A stretch of 64,000 nucleotides of DNA from Siphonodentalium dalli (GCA_032622095.1 CP136066.1:43599835-43663834), one strand, 5' to 3'. Shown: positions 33,744 through 45,639, numbered from the stretch's first letter. Notes: generated from the letters alone by a model not told the origin. Numbers and translations are program-made.

Positions 33744-33909
33744 CTTCGCATAGTGGATTAAACTTTCTCCATACAATTTGAACGGAAAAGTGTTTATCCA
33801 TCGCATTGTAAAGGTCGTGGCATAAACTTCGCAGAGTGGATTAAACTTTCTCCATTCAATTTGAACGGAAAAGCATTTATCCATCGCATTGTAAAGATCG
33901 TGGCATAAA
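33744..33909 (+). repeat. 82-bp tandem duplication
   Basis: CTTCGCATAGTGGATTAAAC... and CTTCGCAGAGTGGATTAAAC... are consecutive copies ending GTCGTGGCATAAA and ATCGTGGCATAAA. They border the palindrome at 33913. Confidence 0.85.
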
Positions 33910-33912
33910 CAA

Positions 33913-34054
33913 AATATACGCATAGTGTTTCTGAATAACAAATTTAATCCACTCGTGGGATTGGCGATTTACACCACTCGCTGAAGCTCGTGGTGTAAAT
34001 CGCCAATCCCACTCGTGGATTAAATTTGTTATTCAGAAACACTATGCGTATATT
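33913..34054. repeat. 142-bp near-perfect palindrome
   Basis: From AATATACGCATAG to its complement CTATGCGTATATT, with a centre near TCGCTGAAGCTC and arms of about 65 bp that match almost base for base. TTAATCCACTCGTGG forms part of each arm. This is a strong cruciform or hairpin candidate and may be a foldback element. Confidence 0.9.
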
Positions 34055-34204
34055 CTATATATAAACGCTTGTTTGATGGATTATAAAGTACATGAGCTGT
34101 GTACATTCAATGCACATTAAAAATCAGTAATTATTAAACGCTCATATTTATAACTAAAATGCACGATGAAAATATGTATCGATTGTGCCCAAATTTGGAA
34201 CAGT

Positions 34205-35606
34205 AAACACACATCAACCATTCAATAGATGTTTATAAAACGCACATCAACCATTCAATAGATGTTTATAAAACGCACACCAATCATTCAATATAGATGT
34301 TTATAAAACGCACATCAACCATTCAATATAGATGTTTATAAAACGCACATCAACCATTCAATATATATGTCTATTAAAACGCACATCAACCATTCAATAT
34401 AGATGTTTATAAAACGCACATCAACCATTCAATATAGATGTTTATAAAACGCACATCAACCATTCAATATAGATGTTTATAAAACGCACATCAACCATTC
34501 AATATAGATGTTTATAAAACGCACATCAACCATTCAATATAGATGTTTATAAAACGCACATCAACCATTCAATATAGATGTTTATAAAACGCACATCAAC
34601 CATTCAATATAGATGTTTATTAAACGCACATCAACCATTCAATATAGATGTTTATAAAACGCACATCAACCATTCAATATAGATGTTTATAAAACGCACA
34701 TCAACCATTCAATAGATGTTTATAAAATGCACATCAACCATTCAATATAGATGTTTATAAAACGTACATCAGCCATTCAATATAGATGTTTATAAAACGT
34801 ACATCAACCATTCAATATAGATGTTTATAAAACGTACATCAACCATTCAATATAGATGTTTATAAAACGCACATCAACCATTCAATATAGATGTTTATAA
34901 AACGCACATCAACCATTCAATATAGATGTTTATAAAACGCACATCAACCATTCAATATAGATGTTTATAAAACGCACATCAACCATTCAATATATGTTTA
35001 TAAAACGCACATCAACCATTCAATATAGATGTTTATAAAACGCACATCAACCATTCAATATAGATGTTTATAAAACGCACATTAACCATTCAATATAGAT
35101 ATTTATAAAACGTACATCAACCATTCAATATAGATGTTTATAAAACGTACATCAACCATTCAATATAGATGTTTATAAAACGTACATCAACCATTCAATA
35201 TAGATGTTTATAAAACGCACATCAACCATTCAATATAGATGTTTATAAAACGCACATCAACCATTCAATATAGATGTTTATAAAACGCACACCAACCATT
35301 CAATATATGTTTATAAAACGCACATCAACCATTCAATATAGATGTTTATAAAACGCACATCAACCATTCAATATAGATGTTTATAAAACGCACATCAACC
35401 ATTCAATATAGATATTTATAAAACGTACATCAACCATTCAATATAGATGTTTATAAAACGTACATCAACCATTCAATATAGATGTTTATAAAACGTACAT
35501 CAACCATTCAATATAGATGTTTATAAAACGCACATCAACCATTCAATATAGATGTTTATAAAACGCACATCAACCATTCAATATAGATGTTTATAAAACG
35601 CACATA
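34205..35606 (+). repeat. 35-bp satellite, about 40 units, with higher-order structure
   Basis: Unit AAAACGCACATCAACCATTC plus AATATAGATGTTTAT. Two-base deletions (TATATG for TATAGATG) recur 313 bp apart (34991 and 35304). Runs of three CGTACATC units preceded by ATATTTAT recur in the same relative places, so 9-unit blocks were duplicated. Confidence 0.95.
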
Positions 35607-35989
35607 ATACTTTTCACTCGTGAGGTCAATTACTCGTGCAACAAATGTCAAGCTCGTTAACGCCATGAATTCAAATTAGAAGCTATAAGAAAGTCTGAAG
35701 CGACGGGTTCGAGATTGCATTGGTGACGTACATGTAGGGTTCCTGGTCCTGAACAGTGTAACGTTGAAGAAATATTACAGAACATTGTGGCTGATAAAAC
35801 AGCGATTCTCACCTAAGTTTGAATGACATCTCTGCGATATGTGTTTTATATACTGATCAGCTGAACATTTATTGAATGTCGAAGCGTTTAAGTTTGATTA
35901 AACAGTAAAATATTGACTTCATCACGAAATTTTTATGAAACCTGTGTTTGTTTCATTTTAAAGACATATTATGGACTTGTCCTGGTGCT
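35607..35989. other. Intergenic DNA
   Basis: No feature recognised. Confidence 0.4.
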
Positions 35990-36215
35990 GGGGGATGTAG
36001 CATTCTAATAACATCGCCGAAAATATCAAGCAATCGACCGTATCATCCAATGAAAACATTGTCTGAACTACGCTCAATTGTAAATGTTTACTTCTCGATT
36101 CGGGACGCAACTATCTGCGATAAACTAACGAAAATAATTTCGCCACCGAGAATCATTATATCTAATTAATATATAAGAAAAATAACTACTTTGTGCAAGA
36201 TTATTCTTCATGTTT
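35990..36215 (+). repeat. ~230-bp dispersed repeat, copy 1
   Basis: Matches 42185-42455: ACATCGCCGAAAAT, GTCTGAACTACGCTCAATTG, CTCGATTCGGGACGCA, ATCTGCGATAAACTAA and TTAATATATAAGA occur in the same order. The second copy sits inside a TIR-bearing element, so this one is likely a fragment of it. Confidence 0.75.
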
Positions 36216-37700
36216 TATTTTAAGCATGGTTACCATTAGTGTGGTGTGACAAATAAATCAATATATCACAGATGTGATGAATTGGTTCGGGCATGGTTGA
36301 TCTGGGAGATGTTTTAAATCCAGGAGTCGGCACACGTTTCAGATCAACCATTTATCAGTTTACTTGTGTTTTATATCTTACCATTCTCATGAAAGGGATA
36401 CTGTACTCAAATGTTGTTGTTGTTGTTGGTTTCTATATTATCTGATTCGAAGAATGAGGTAGCAATATTTCTATAAACTATCAACCTGGCGTTTACAGAA
36501 TACATCTTCGACTCAAATTACTTATTTTTCTATATATTGTCGATATTATATAGTTGCTATTACCGGGACGTTAATGAAAATGGCGTCAGTGCCCATTAAC
36601 GCTGGTTTGAATACCATTACTCGAATATATATTTCTTGTACATCTATGGACATGTGCATTACCATGCACAATATTCCCTTTTTTTACAATTCAGGAATGA
36701 CCAGCGTCCATATATTTCGAGGATCTTTCAAATCATTGATGTCCAAAAAAACTAAAGGCACGGGCGGTGTTCGTTGCAGAAATAATCATATTTGTTCAAA
36801 TTGCCATCAACAGAAGGAATATTAAAATATATATAGTTTTGTTCATATGCCAAACATAATCAGCGCGTAAATAGTATATTTTCGTCAAGACGTATATACG
36901 ATGGTGTACGTAAACAAGTGCCTGCTCGTGTTACAGAAGTTTTGCTTCTGTGTACATAACACAGCGCAATTATATTGGTTAATCACACACAAATGATATA
37001 AATGCTCTATATTATTTCCATATCAGGAAAACAGTAACATATTAACGCTCTTTATGTTTACCATGTCCGGATCTAAACAAAAGCCAGGTTCTGTAACGTG
37101 TTTTGTTTGTTTACATAACAAATGAAAAACATTTGACAATAACATACTGTTTATGCCATATTTCTGATTGGTATAAGAACAAGGTCTGTCTATATTTTAC
37201 TACTATTTCTGTTTATGGCGATTTTTGACGGAGGTGAATATTTTAACAACGCCGCCAACGCCGCCCGTATCTTTAAGGACCAATATATATTCCAACAATA
37301 TAGAAATTGCACTTGTCGATTGCGGCTTGTAAGCTTGTAGGCATTTTCAGATCATGTCCAATCATCAAGTACATTGTCCATCCTCATTTTTTGGAGATAC
37401 GACAGAGTTAGTTATAGTATAACGGATTATGATTGTTGACTCTTAAAATTTATAACCAGCTATAACTAAACTAATGATTGTTGATTGTTGACTCTTCGAA
37501 TTTATAAACAGCAAAAACTAAACCAAGTTCTGTAAATTTCAGCATATACCGAGATATCCAGTATACAAATACACACTATTACACTGCCAATGTGATTTTC
37601 GAAATCAATATAACCAGATGCGTTCTTCTGTATTCATTGGCGCTACGACATGTTCTCCTCTATATACCATACAAGCCACAAGTTACAAGTGGAACCTCCA
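36216..37700. other. Intergenic DNA
   Basis: A short (GTT)n tract near 36413-36428. Small chance ORFs (36574-36825 and others) have no domain or splice support. Confidence 0.4.
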
Positions 37701-37702
37701 TA

Positions 37703-39552
37703 CTAATGTCCAAGAGAGCTGCAGCGTAATATATATCTCTCTGTTGCATTACACTTCACCATGTCCAAGAGAGCTGCAGCGTAATATATATCTCTCTGTT
37801 GCATTACACTTCACCATGTCCAAGAGAGCTGCAGCGTAATATATATCTCTCTGTTGCATTACACTTCACCATGTCCAAGAGAGCTGCAGCGTAATATATA
37901 TCTCTCTGTTGCATTACACTTCACCATGTCCAAGAGAGCTGCAACGTAATATATATATATTTCTGTTGTATTACATTTCACCATGTCCAAGAGAGCTGCA
38001 GCGTAATATATATCTCTCTGTTGCATTACACTTCACCATGTCCAAGAGAGCTGCAACGTAATATATATCTCTCTGTTGCATTACACTTCACCATGTCCAA
38101 GAGAGCTGCAACGTAATATATATATATATATATCTCTGTTGCATTACACTTCAACATGTCCAAGGGAGCTGCAACGTAATATATATATCTCTCTGTTGCA
38201 TTACACTTCACCATGTCCAAGAGAGCTGCAACGTAATATATATCTCTCTGTTGCATTACACTTCAACATGTCCAAGGGAGCTGCAACGTAATATATATAT
38301 CTCTCTGTTGCATTACACTTCACCATGTCCAAGAGAGCTGCAACGTAATATATATCTCTCTGTTGCATTACACTTCACCATGTCCAAGAGAGCTGCAGCG
38401 TAATATATATATCTCTGTTGCATTACACTTCACCATGTCCAAGAGAGCTGCAACGTAATATATATATCTCTGTTGCATTACACTTCACCATGTCCAAGAG
38501 AGCTGCAACGTAATATATATATCTCTGTTGCATTACACTGCACAATGTCCAAGAGAGCTGCAGCGTAATATATATCTCTTTGTTGCATTACACTGCACCA
38601 TGTCCAAGAGAGCTGCAGCGTAATATATATCTCTCTGTTGCATTACACTTCACCATGTCCAAGAGAGCTGCAGCGTAATATGTATCTCTCTGTTGCATTA
38701 CACTGCACCATGTCCAAGAGAGCTGCAGCGTAATATATATCTCTTTGTTGCATTACACTGCACCATGTCCAAGAGAGCTGCAGCGTAATATATATCTCTC
38801 TGTTGCATTACACTTCACCATGTCCAAGAGAGCTGCAGCGTAATATGTATCTCTCTGTTGCATTACACTTCACCATGTCCAAGAGAGCTGCAACGTAATA
38901 TATATATCTCTGTTGCATTACACTTCACCATGTCCAAGAGAGCTGCAACGTAATATATATCTCTCTGTTGTATTACATGTCACCATGTCCAAGAGAGCTG
39001 CAGCGTAATATATATCTCTCTGTTGCATTACACTTCACCATGTCCAAGAGAGCTGCAACGTAATATATATATCTCTGTTGCATTACACTTCACCATGTCC
39101 AAGAGAGCTGCAACGTAATATATATATATATATATATATCTCTGTTGCATTACACTTCAACATGTCCAAGAGAGCTGCAACGTAATATATATATCTCTCT
39201 GTTGCATTACACTTCACCATGTCCAAGAGAGCTGCAACGTAATATATATCTCTCTGTTGCATTACACTTCACCGTGTCCAAGAGAGCTGCAGCGTAATAT
39301 ATATATCTCTGTTGCATTACACTTCACCATGTCCAAGAGAGCTGCAACGTAATATATATATCTCTGTTGCATTACACTTCACCATGTCCAAGAGAGCTGC
39401 AACGTAATATATATATCTCTGTTGCATTACACTTCACCATGTCCAAGAGAGCTGCAACGTAAAATATATATCTCTGTTGCATTACACTTCACCATGTCCA
39501 AGAGAGCTGCAACGTAATATATATATATCTTTGTTGCATTACACTTCACCAA
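37703..39552 (+). repeat. ~55-bp satellite, about 34 units, reaching the sulfotransferase stop codon
   Basis: Unit CATGTCCAAGAGAGCTGCAG or CAACG variants, CGTAATATATATCTCTCTG, then TTGCATTACACTTCAC. Length varies through a TA tract (up to about ten TA). Units with GCAGCG and with GCAACG are interspersed in blocks. The last partial unit (about 39534-39552) overlaps the last four codons of the minus-strand sulfotransferase exon. Confidence 0.95.
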
Positions 39553-40555
39553 AGATGGATGCTGGATGGGTTTCATATGAGAACATTTGAAAATCCTCCT
39601 TGTATAGGTCAGCTATTTGATTTTTCAGTTCTATAGGGACTTCACTGAACGCCGCCTTGAGTGCCTGCTCACGCTGATTTGATCTTTGTGTCGAAGTCAT
39701 CGGATATTCGACTATCGCCTTTTTAATGAAACTAAACACCAACTGGAAGTCAACATTTACCGCTTGACTGAGATCTCTTTCTGGGAAAATGGCGTCCATA
39801 GAAATATATCCGTTATACTGATACACTTTCCACATCCGACGCACAAGAGTTATTTTTGACATACATCTGTTCAGCTTTTCTTCCCAATAATGTCTGAACA
39901 AACCCGTTGTCATAATCCTCATCATAGCCTCGCCTTGACCAGCGTATTTGGAGTATTCGGCGCTCAAGTTAAATTTATCTATTAAATACTTTCTGTCGGT
40001 TTCGAATGTCTCGATCCTTCCAAGGAAAGTCGGGCGGAAATTGCAGAAGTCACACATTAAGGACATGGGTCGCCAATGCCCGTCGAATGTGGCCACCGTC
40101 GAGTGCTTGGTTATCAAATATGAAAGAAATGTTTTAAAGTCCATGTCGTTTCTGCAACCATTTAGCTTAAGATCTTTGAAAATGGGTTCATGTGTTGTCC
40201 AGTAAGCCGGCAGGTAAATTTTATCCAAATATCCCGACAAAAGTCTTGTATACGGATTCCTCGTAAAAGTAAATCGAAACGTTTTGACAGTTTTCCACTG
40301 ATCGCCATTTGCAATTATGCTGGGGTCGCCGTGTATCTGTTTACCTGTGAGATTAAACACATTTCTGTATCCATTTGATTTTCCTCGCTGATCGAGAGCA
40401 ATGATAACGGATTTCCAGAATCCGGACGAAACCTTTGCTATGGGACAGTAAGCAGCGTTCGATACTCTCGAGTACGCTATGGTTAGATTATGCTGATTCT
40501 TGTGACTAGAAGTATTATTACACATGTTGCGCAGCCGATTCGCGACATTGGCAGT
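39539..40555 (-). CDS. Carbohydrate sulfotransferase-like protein, terminal exon
   Basis: An open frame of 338 codons on the minus strand. On the coding strand the exon is preceded by TTTTTATTTCAG, a good acceptor, so it starts at 40555 with ACT and continues TANVANRLRNMCNN; the ATG at 40525 need not be the true start. Both PAPS-binding signatures of the Golgi Sulfotransfer_2 family are present. The 5'-PSB region reads YCPIAKVSSGFWK (Lys31, counted from that ATG). The 3'-PB region reads FTFTRNPYTRLLSGYLDKI (Arg89, Ser97). HWRPMSLMCDFCNF and FLGRIETFETD also fit the family. Such enzymes are Golgi type II membrane proteins that sulfate glycan chains; the membrane anchor should be in upstream exons that I could not find. 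The last codons (GEV-stop) lie in satellite sequence. A MITE sits in the upstream intron. Confidence 0.85.
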   Translation of the reverse strand, partial: TANVANRLRNMCNNTSSHKNQHNLTIAYSRVSNAAYCPIAKVSSGFWKSVIIALDQRGKSNGYRNVFNLTGKQIHGDPSIIANGDQWKTVKTFRFTFTRNPYTRLLSGYLDKIYLPAYWTTHEPIFKDLKLNGCRNDMDFKTFLSYLITKHSTVATFDGHWRPMSLMCDFCNFRPTFLGRIETFETDRKYLIDKFNLSAEYSKYAGQGEAMMRIMTTGLFRHYWEEKLNRCMSKITLVRRMWKVYQYNGYISMDAIFPERDLSQAVNVDFQLVFSFIKKAIVEYPMTSTQRSNQREQALKAAFSEVPIELKNQIADLYKEDFQMFSYETHPASIFGEV

Positions 40556-40599
40556 CTGAAATAAAAAGCAAAGAACTGCGTTTCAAGTTATTTTAAATA

Positions 40600-41068
40600 T
40601 ATATGTGACCCGCCATATCAAATCCAGTCGTAAGTCGGGATTTTTTTTACCCTGTGTCAATGCATTCTCGTATATATGCGAGTCGACCATAGGTCGCCTC
40701 GCATATATAAGAGAATGCATTGGCCTAACAATTTTTTATCATTTTTTAAAAATAAATGTTTCTTACAATTTTTAAGACATAAAATAAAAAAACATCCATT
40801 ACCCTGCAGGGAGCCCACCCATATATAGAAGCATATAGAAGAGTGTCGTCTGCTCATGTTTGTCTGGGGCTCTGTATGGTTGAAATTATAAAATTGTTAA
40901 AGAATACAAGAAAACATTATTAAAATTGTAAAAAATTGTTAGGCCAATGCATTCTCTTATATATGCGAGGTGACCTATGGTCGACTCGCATATATAAGAG
41001 AATGCATTGGCACAGGGTAAAAAAAAATCCCGACTTACGACTGGATTTGATATGGCGGGTCACATATA
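40600..41068. mobile_element. 469-bp MITE with ~140-bp inverted termini containing palindromes
   Basis: The outer arms TATATGTGACCCGCCATATC and the matching GATATGGCGGGTCACATATA continue inward through CAAATCCAGTCGTAAGTCGG, an A/T run and CCCTGTG, into the CCAATGCATTCTC palindrome in each arm. The about 200-bp centre is AT-rich and non-coding. It lies just upstream of the sulfotransferase exon, probably in its intron. Confidence 0.85.
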
Positions 41069-41350
41069 GTCTACACCTCTGAGCCAACACAAAAAAACCC
41101 AGTTAAGAGACACACCATCACTAACTATACCTAGCCATTATATATCTTCCTTATATTATATACACAGTTTACATACTGCCATTACAATTCAATTCAATCA
41201 ATTCAATTTATTAGTATTCTGATCATCAAAATAGATATAACAGAAACATAATTATTGCAAATATCGATGCAAATATAATTTTGTTGCATGGATGCACATT
41301 TGGATATAATATAGTTGTGTATAGCAATAGTGTCTTATATAATTATATTT

Positions 41351-41780
41351 ATATATATTTACATACTACGTGTGATTATCACTAAATCCAGCCTTCTGAT
41401 TGGTCGGCGCCCACGTGGCTAGTTGCAATTATTTCTCGGTGAACGCGCAACAGCTCATAACTGCAGCCTCATAATTACATCGACGCGTCATAGGTTTTGG
41501 AAAGACGAACGCGTAATGTTTTGGGCGCATTTGGACTCGCGCAGGATTGACTTAAATTTCAATATAAAGAGAAATTGTTCCTGTTAACTTTTGCCAAGGG
41601 TGCTATGGGATATTTTGGGCTGGTTTTGTCACGATACACTTTTCGATTTAAATACATTTACAAAAGTGGCTTTTTCGCTAAATGTATATAAATATAAGGA
41701 TTAACTGTCATGTGGACTGTTTTTATGGAGATGTAACCGTGAGGTAAGTGGTCATAACTTGTATGTAAAACACTTCGGCG
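41351..41780 (+). repeat. ~430-bp dispersed repeat, copy 1
   Basis: Closely matches 60686-61121, including CTGATTGGTCGGCGCCCACG, GAAAGACGAACGCGTAATG, GGGCGCATTTGGACTCGCGC, TTTTGCCAAGGGTGCTAT and GAGGTAAGTGGTCATAACTT. No ORF is conserved between the copies. It contains CACGTG. Confidence 0.85.
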
Positions 41781-42042
41781 TTATTGGTTACGTGTTCGGT
41801 CAATGGATATGGATTTTGAATGGTTTAAGTGATTACTCCTCAAGAGGAATCAGATTGTAGTATTTGTAGCGCTTATCAAATAAGCGCATCTATAGCATAA
41901 ACCATTATATTGGTGTTGTGGTCCTTCTTTATAAAGTTTTGGTACATGTGTAAGCAACAAGTATATTATATCGGTATATTATGACGTACATTGACCCACC
42001 CCATCTCGCGGGAGCAATAAGCGGCTACACTAAACGATAGTC

Positions 42043-42655
42043 ATGTTTGAATATACCCTATCACTAACTCGCGGCCATTTTGGATCCACCAGGTCCGGTT
42101 CCGTGGTTTTACTTAAATCATGTTATGTACTTGTTCGGGTGTGTAAAACTGATAAGTTAGTATTCATAGCACTATGCCAACTGGAGGAATGTAACATTCT
42201 ACTCACATCGCCGAAAATCTTAAGCTAAACGACCCTACCACTCCATAGAAAACATAGTCTGAACTACGCTCAATTGTAAATATTTACTACTCGATTCGGG
42301 ACGCATCTATCTGCGATAAACTAATGAAAATGATTTCCCCACCGAGAGTCACTGCAATTAATTAATATATAAGACTGACGGTGTGTGTTGTCAATTTGAA
42401 TATAAATTTGTAAAAATTACTGCTTTGAACAAGGTTATTCTCTATTTCTATTCGACCACCCTGCTGTAGTGTTTCATATCACTTTAACTGGAAGTCATGA
42501 ATAATTCAAAAGCTCCATGTATGGAAATGCTACTCCAAAACTTTGACCTATAGTACTGAAACCACGGAACCGGTGATGGATGAATCTATGAAACCACGGA
42601 ACCAGACCTGTTGGATCCAAAATAGCCACCAGTTAGTGATATGGCATTTTAAAAT
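42043..42655. mobile_element. ~610-bp element with ~70-bp inverted termini
   Basis: The left part, with CTATCACTAACTCGCGGCC, ATTTTGGATCCACCAGGTC and GGTTCCGTGGTTT, is mirrored by AAACCACGGAACC, GACCTGTTGGATCCAAAAT and GTTAGTGATATGG on the right. The interior holds the second copy (42185-42455) of the repeat at 36.0 kb. Confidence 0.75.
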
Positions 42656-42788
42656 GGTATATATTACGACATATGAAGCAGACCATCACTCTCTTGCTAG
42701 GTGGGATAGATAAAACCTGATTCCCTGAAACGACTCACATAAGCCCTCACGCTTAATGTCGAATTCGTTCCATGACGTTATATATTAA

Positions 42789-43256
42789 CCTTTTCAGTGC
42801 CAGGTCCAATTTGTGTATCAACCCATATACCCTGTGCCAATGCATTCTCTTATATATGCGAGTCGACCATAGGTCGCCTCGCATATATAAGAGAATGCAT
42901 TGGCCTAACAATTTTTCATCATGTGTTATTATTTTTTACAATTTTAATAATTGTTTCTTATATTCTTTAACAGACTTATTTTGTAGGTTTATTGCCAGGG
43001 AATCTTATGTTTTTCATGGGCATCAAAATTATTACTATGAATACTTGGTGTTAGTTTTGAGTTATAACATGCCCCTACGGTTTTAACCAGTTTGTTTTTA
43101 AATTCACTATAGCATGCTTAAGCATACCCAAAAAAATATTCAACCCGAAAAACAAAAGAAAATCGAAAAATAATTATTTTTTTTTAAATTTGTTTAGGGC
43201 TGATTTTACAGACCGTAAATTAGGGCCGATGAGATCGGCCCCTGGCACTGAAAGGG
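42789..43256. mobile_element. 468-bp TTAA-flanked MITE (piggyBac-like) with a nested palindrome
   Basis: TTAA (42785-42788) then CCTTTTCAGTGCCAGG; the other end, on the minus strand, reads CCCTTTCAGTGCCAGG after TTAA (43257-43260). The interior has the 75-bp CCAATGCATTCTC palindrome (about 42832-42905) and an AT-rich core that matches the 40.7-kb element. Confidence 0.85.
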
Positions 43257-43417
43257 TTAATTATGATGTAATTTCTATTCTTGTGTTATTCATGGAATAT
43301 ATATACTGTTTAAACCAATTTCTTTTAAAGCGACTCGTAATTTACAGGTCAAAATTTGGAATAAACACCTTTCGCATAATGCACTTCCAGTGATAATAAA
43401 AGTTCAGCTGACCACAG

Positions 43418-43756
43418 TGTCCCCCGAAAACGTGGCAAGTCGATGCCGCTTTGTTGAAGAAATTAAAAAAAATGTTGAAAATGTTTAATAACTCCGTCAA
43501 AAAATAATTTTTCCGTCATCTATATACATGTTGCACATCTTCAATAAATGGGCAACAATATTCTGAAGTTTCAAATCTCTGGGATTAAATCTGTAGGAGG
43601 AGATGTTACACCATCAAGGTACTCAAAAGTGTGACGGACGGACGTACGGACGGACGGCTCAACGGCTCGACGGACGAATGGACGTTAGGACGCACGAACG
43701 GACGGACGGACGGAGCCCGTTTCTATAGTCCCCCAAAAATTTATTTTCGGGGGACA
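43418..43756. mobile_element. 339-bp element with TGTCCCCCGAAAA termini and GACGG microsatellite
   Basis: TGTCCCCCGAAAA at 43418 and TTTTCGGGGGACA ending 43756 form perfect 13-bp inverted ends. A GACGGACGG-type tract lies at 43631-43714. No coding capacity. Confidence 0.75.
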
Positions 43757-43995
43757 ATAATTACGAATACATGTACGGTACTACGTCACTAGAATTTATA
43801 TCATTTGTCGTTCTGCCATATCCGTAGTTACGATTACTGTTTCGAGAACCATGCACGAGAGCTTTGCGTGCACCATCGAGCCTACCGTTAACTTTTACCT
43901 GATAATAACATACCAAGTACAACACAATCACGACAAACGGTACCGTATCACCTTACTGCGAGTGGCAAGAAGTTTGAATGGCGCGATTGTTACTG

Positions 43996-44860
43996 TCAAT
44001 TACTGTATGCGGAAAGGTTTTTAGACAGTTCGAACAATTTGCGACTACTATTAGCTATTCGCCATTCTAATAAGTAGTATTTCATGAAAAGGTATAGGGT
44101 GTTTTGTGATTCTTTTTGGTAACATGTTTGTTCGAGCAGTAGAGGGTGTGGCTTAGCTTCCTTTTGTGTTAAGGTTAAGTTTCCATCCATGATAATACCC
44201 AGCAATTTGATGGTTTGTACTTGCATTTGATTCCGATCCCTAACTAATTCCTGTGCCATTCATGTTAAGTGCAAATTTGTCTCCACTTTTCTTCATTGCA
44301 TTTGGGGCGGATCAAGATGAATATACTTTTAGCTGTATTGATTGACAGTTTTTACAACAAAACCACTCAAATACGCGCTTTAATTCGGTAGTTGATGTAT
44401 TTTGTTTTATTGTTTCTTATCGTAGCCAGATGAATATAGGGTGGTATCATCAGCAAATGAAACAAATTCAGTTTGTTCTGTATATTGGGCATATCATAGA
44501 GGAGAAAGTATGGCCTTGACAGTCAACATATTGGTTTCTACCCGTTAGATAACTCTATACCATTCTTTAGAAACTCCTAGAATTCCGTAATGCTCTAGCT
44601 CTTCCAGTAAAATTTCATGACTGATTGTATCAAATGCTTTCGACAAGTCTATGAAAATGTAGAGTCCTTAGTTGGTTTATCGTTATTTTCCGCTATATGA
44701 CCTAGAAGGTGTAACAACGGGTGTATAGCAGTCTGATTCTTGCGTAATCCATATTGCTGTTTATGTAGAATATCATATTTCATAAAGAAAATAAAAAAGG
44801 CATTCTCTGCATTAGTTTATCTAATAACTTTGGGTACAAAATTCTATTGGACCTATAATG
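43996..44860 (-). mobile_element. Decayed LINE reverse transcriptase
   Basis: The minus strand, read across several frames, shows RT landmarks of Jockey/CR1-like LINEs in order: QYGLRKNQTAIHPLLHLL (about 44760), [16 protein letters not shown] (about 44640), an ADDTTL catalytic-region remnant (about 44440) and KLLGIIMDGNL (about 44200). Many stops and frameshifts intervene. It may be a different family from the 19.9-kb LINE, since the regions do not overlap enough to compare. Confidence 0.75.
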
Positions 44861-45639
44861 TTTTATTTTACTAGGAGACTCCTTTTATGGAGAGCAATTA
44901 CTTTGGAAATGTTCAGCATATCGGGGAATATTCCTAGTTTGAATGATAAATTGAATATGTGCGATAGCGTTCTTGAAGTTTCGGTGATGGTCTGTTTCAT
45001 TAGTTTCGATGTGAGATGCATGTTAAAATCTTACATGTAAACAATGCGGATAATAAACATTTTTAATTTCCCTTTATTGTCGTGCACTGGGAAAACATAA
45101 ATCCTGATGCTCGCTATTGATGCAGAACATTCCGAAGGAGTTTTTAAAAACACAGTTGCGATTCGCAATGCGCAATGTTACATAACACGCCCAGCGGTCA
45201 GATTCAGTTAGCTGAATACCCGAGCATCCTGTAGTTTACTCGTGTGTCCTCTTTGTGTGGACATAGGGCGTAATGATGGCGAATGAGTCACCCAAACCAC
45301 ACAACATCCACATTAGACACAGGCATGCGATATATAAATGTGCATATATGCAGATAACAAATTTAATATTAACAAAGCTTATACAAGTATATAGTTGCAT
45401 ATTTCCACACACGATGACTTTAATTGATACCGAGAATCTATGCACCTGGACATGGATCGCGGGGAAATTGGAATACGATGTTGACTATACATGCAAATAA
45501 AGATCATTAAACTAAAATTGGAATGGTGACTCGGGGTAACCTGGCGGGTGATATAACGGTGTTAGTTTTACAAAAGTTTGAACATGATATTATTATTATT
45601 ATGAGATGTTGATAGATACGCACCTGCTCTGAACAATAC
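44861..45639. other. Intergenic DNA
   Basis: Nothing supportable beyond chance ORFs. Confidence 0.4.

Noticed and set aside
34205..35606. CRISPR-like look of regular 35-bp repeats
   Set aside because: There are no unique spacers; units follow head to tail, and the DNA is eukaryotic.
43631..43714. GACGGACGG tract as a promoter element
   Set aside because: It lies inside a TIR-bounded mobile element and is a simple microsatellite.
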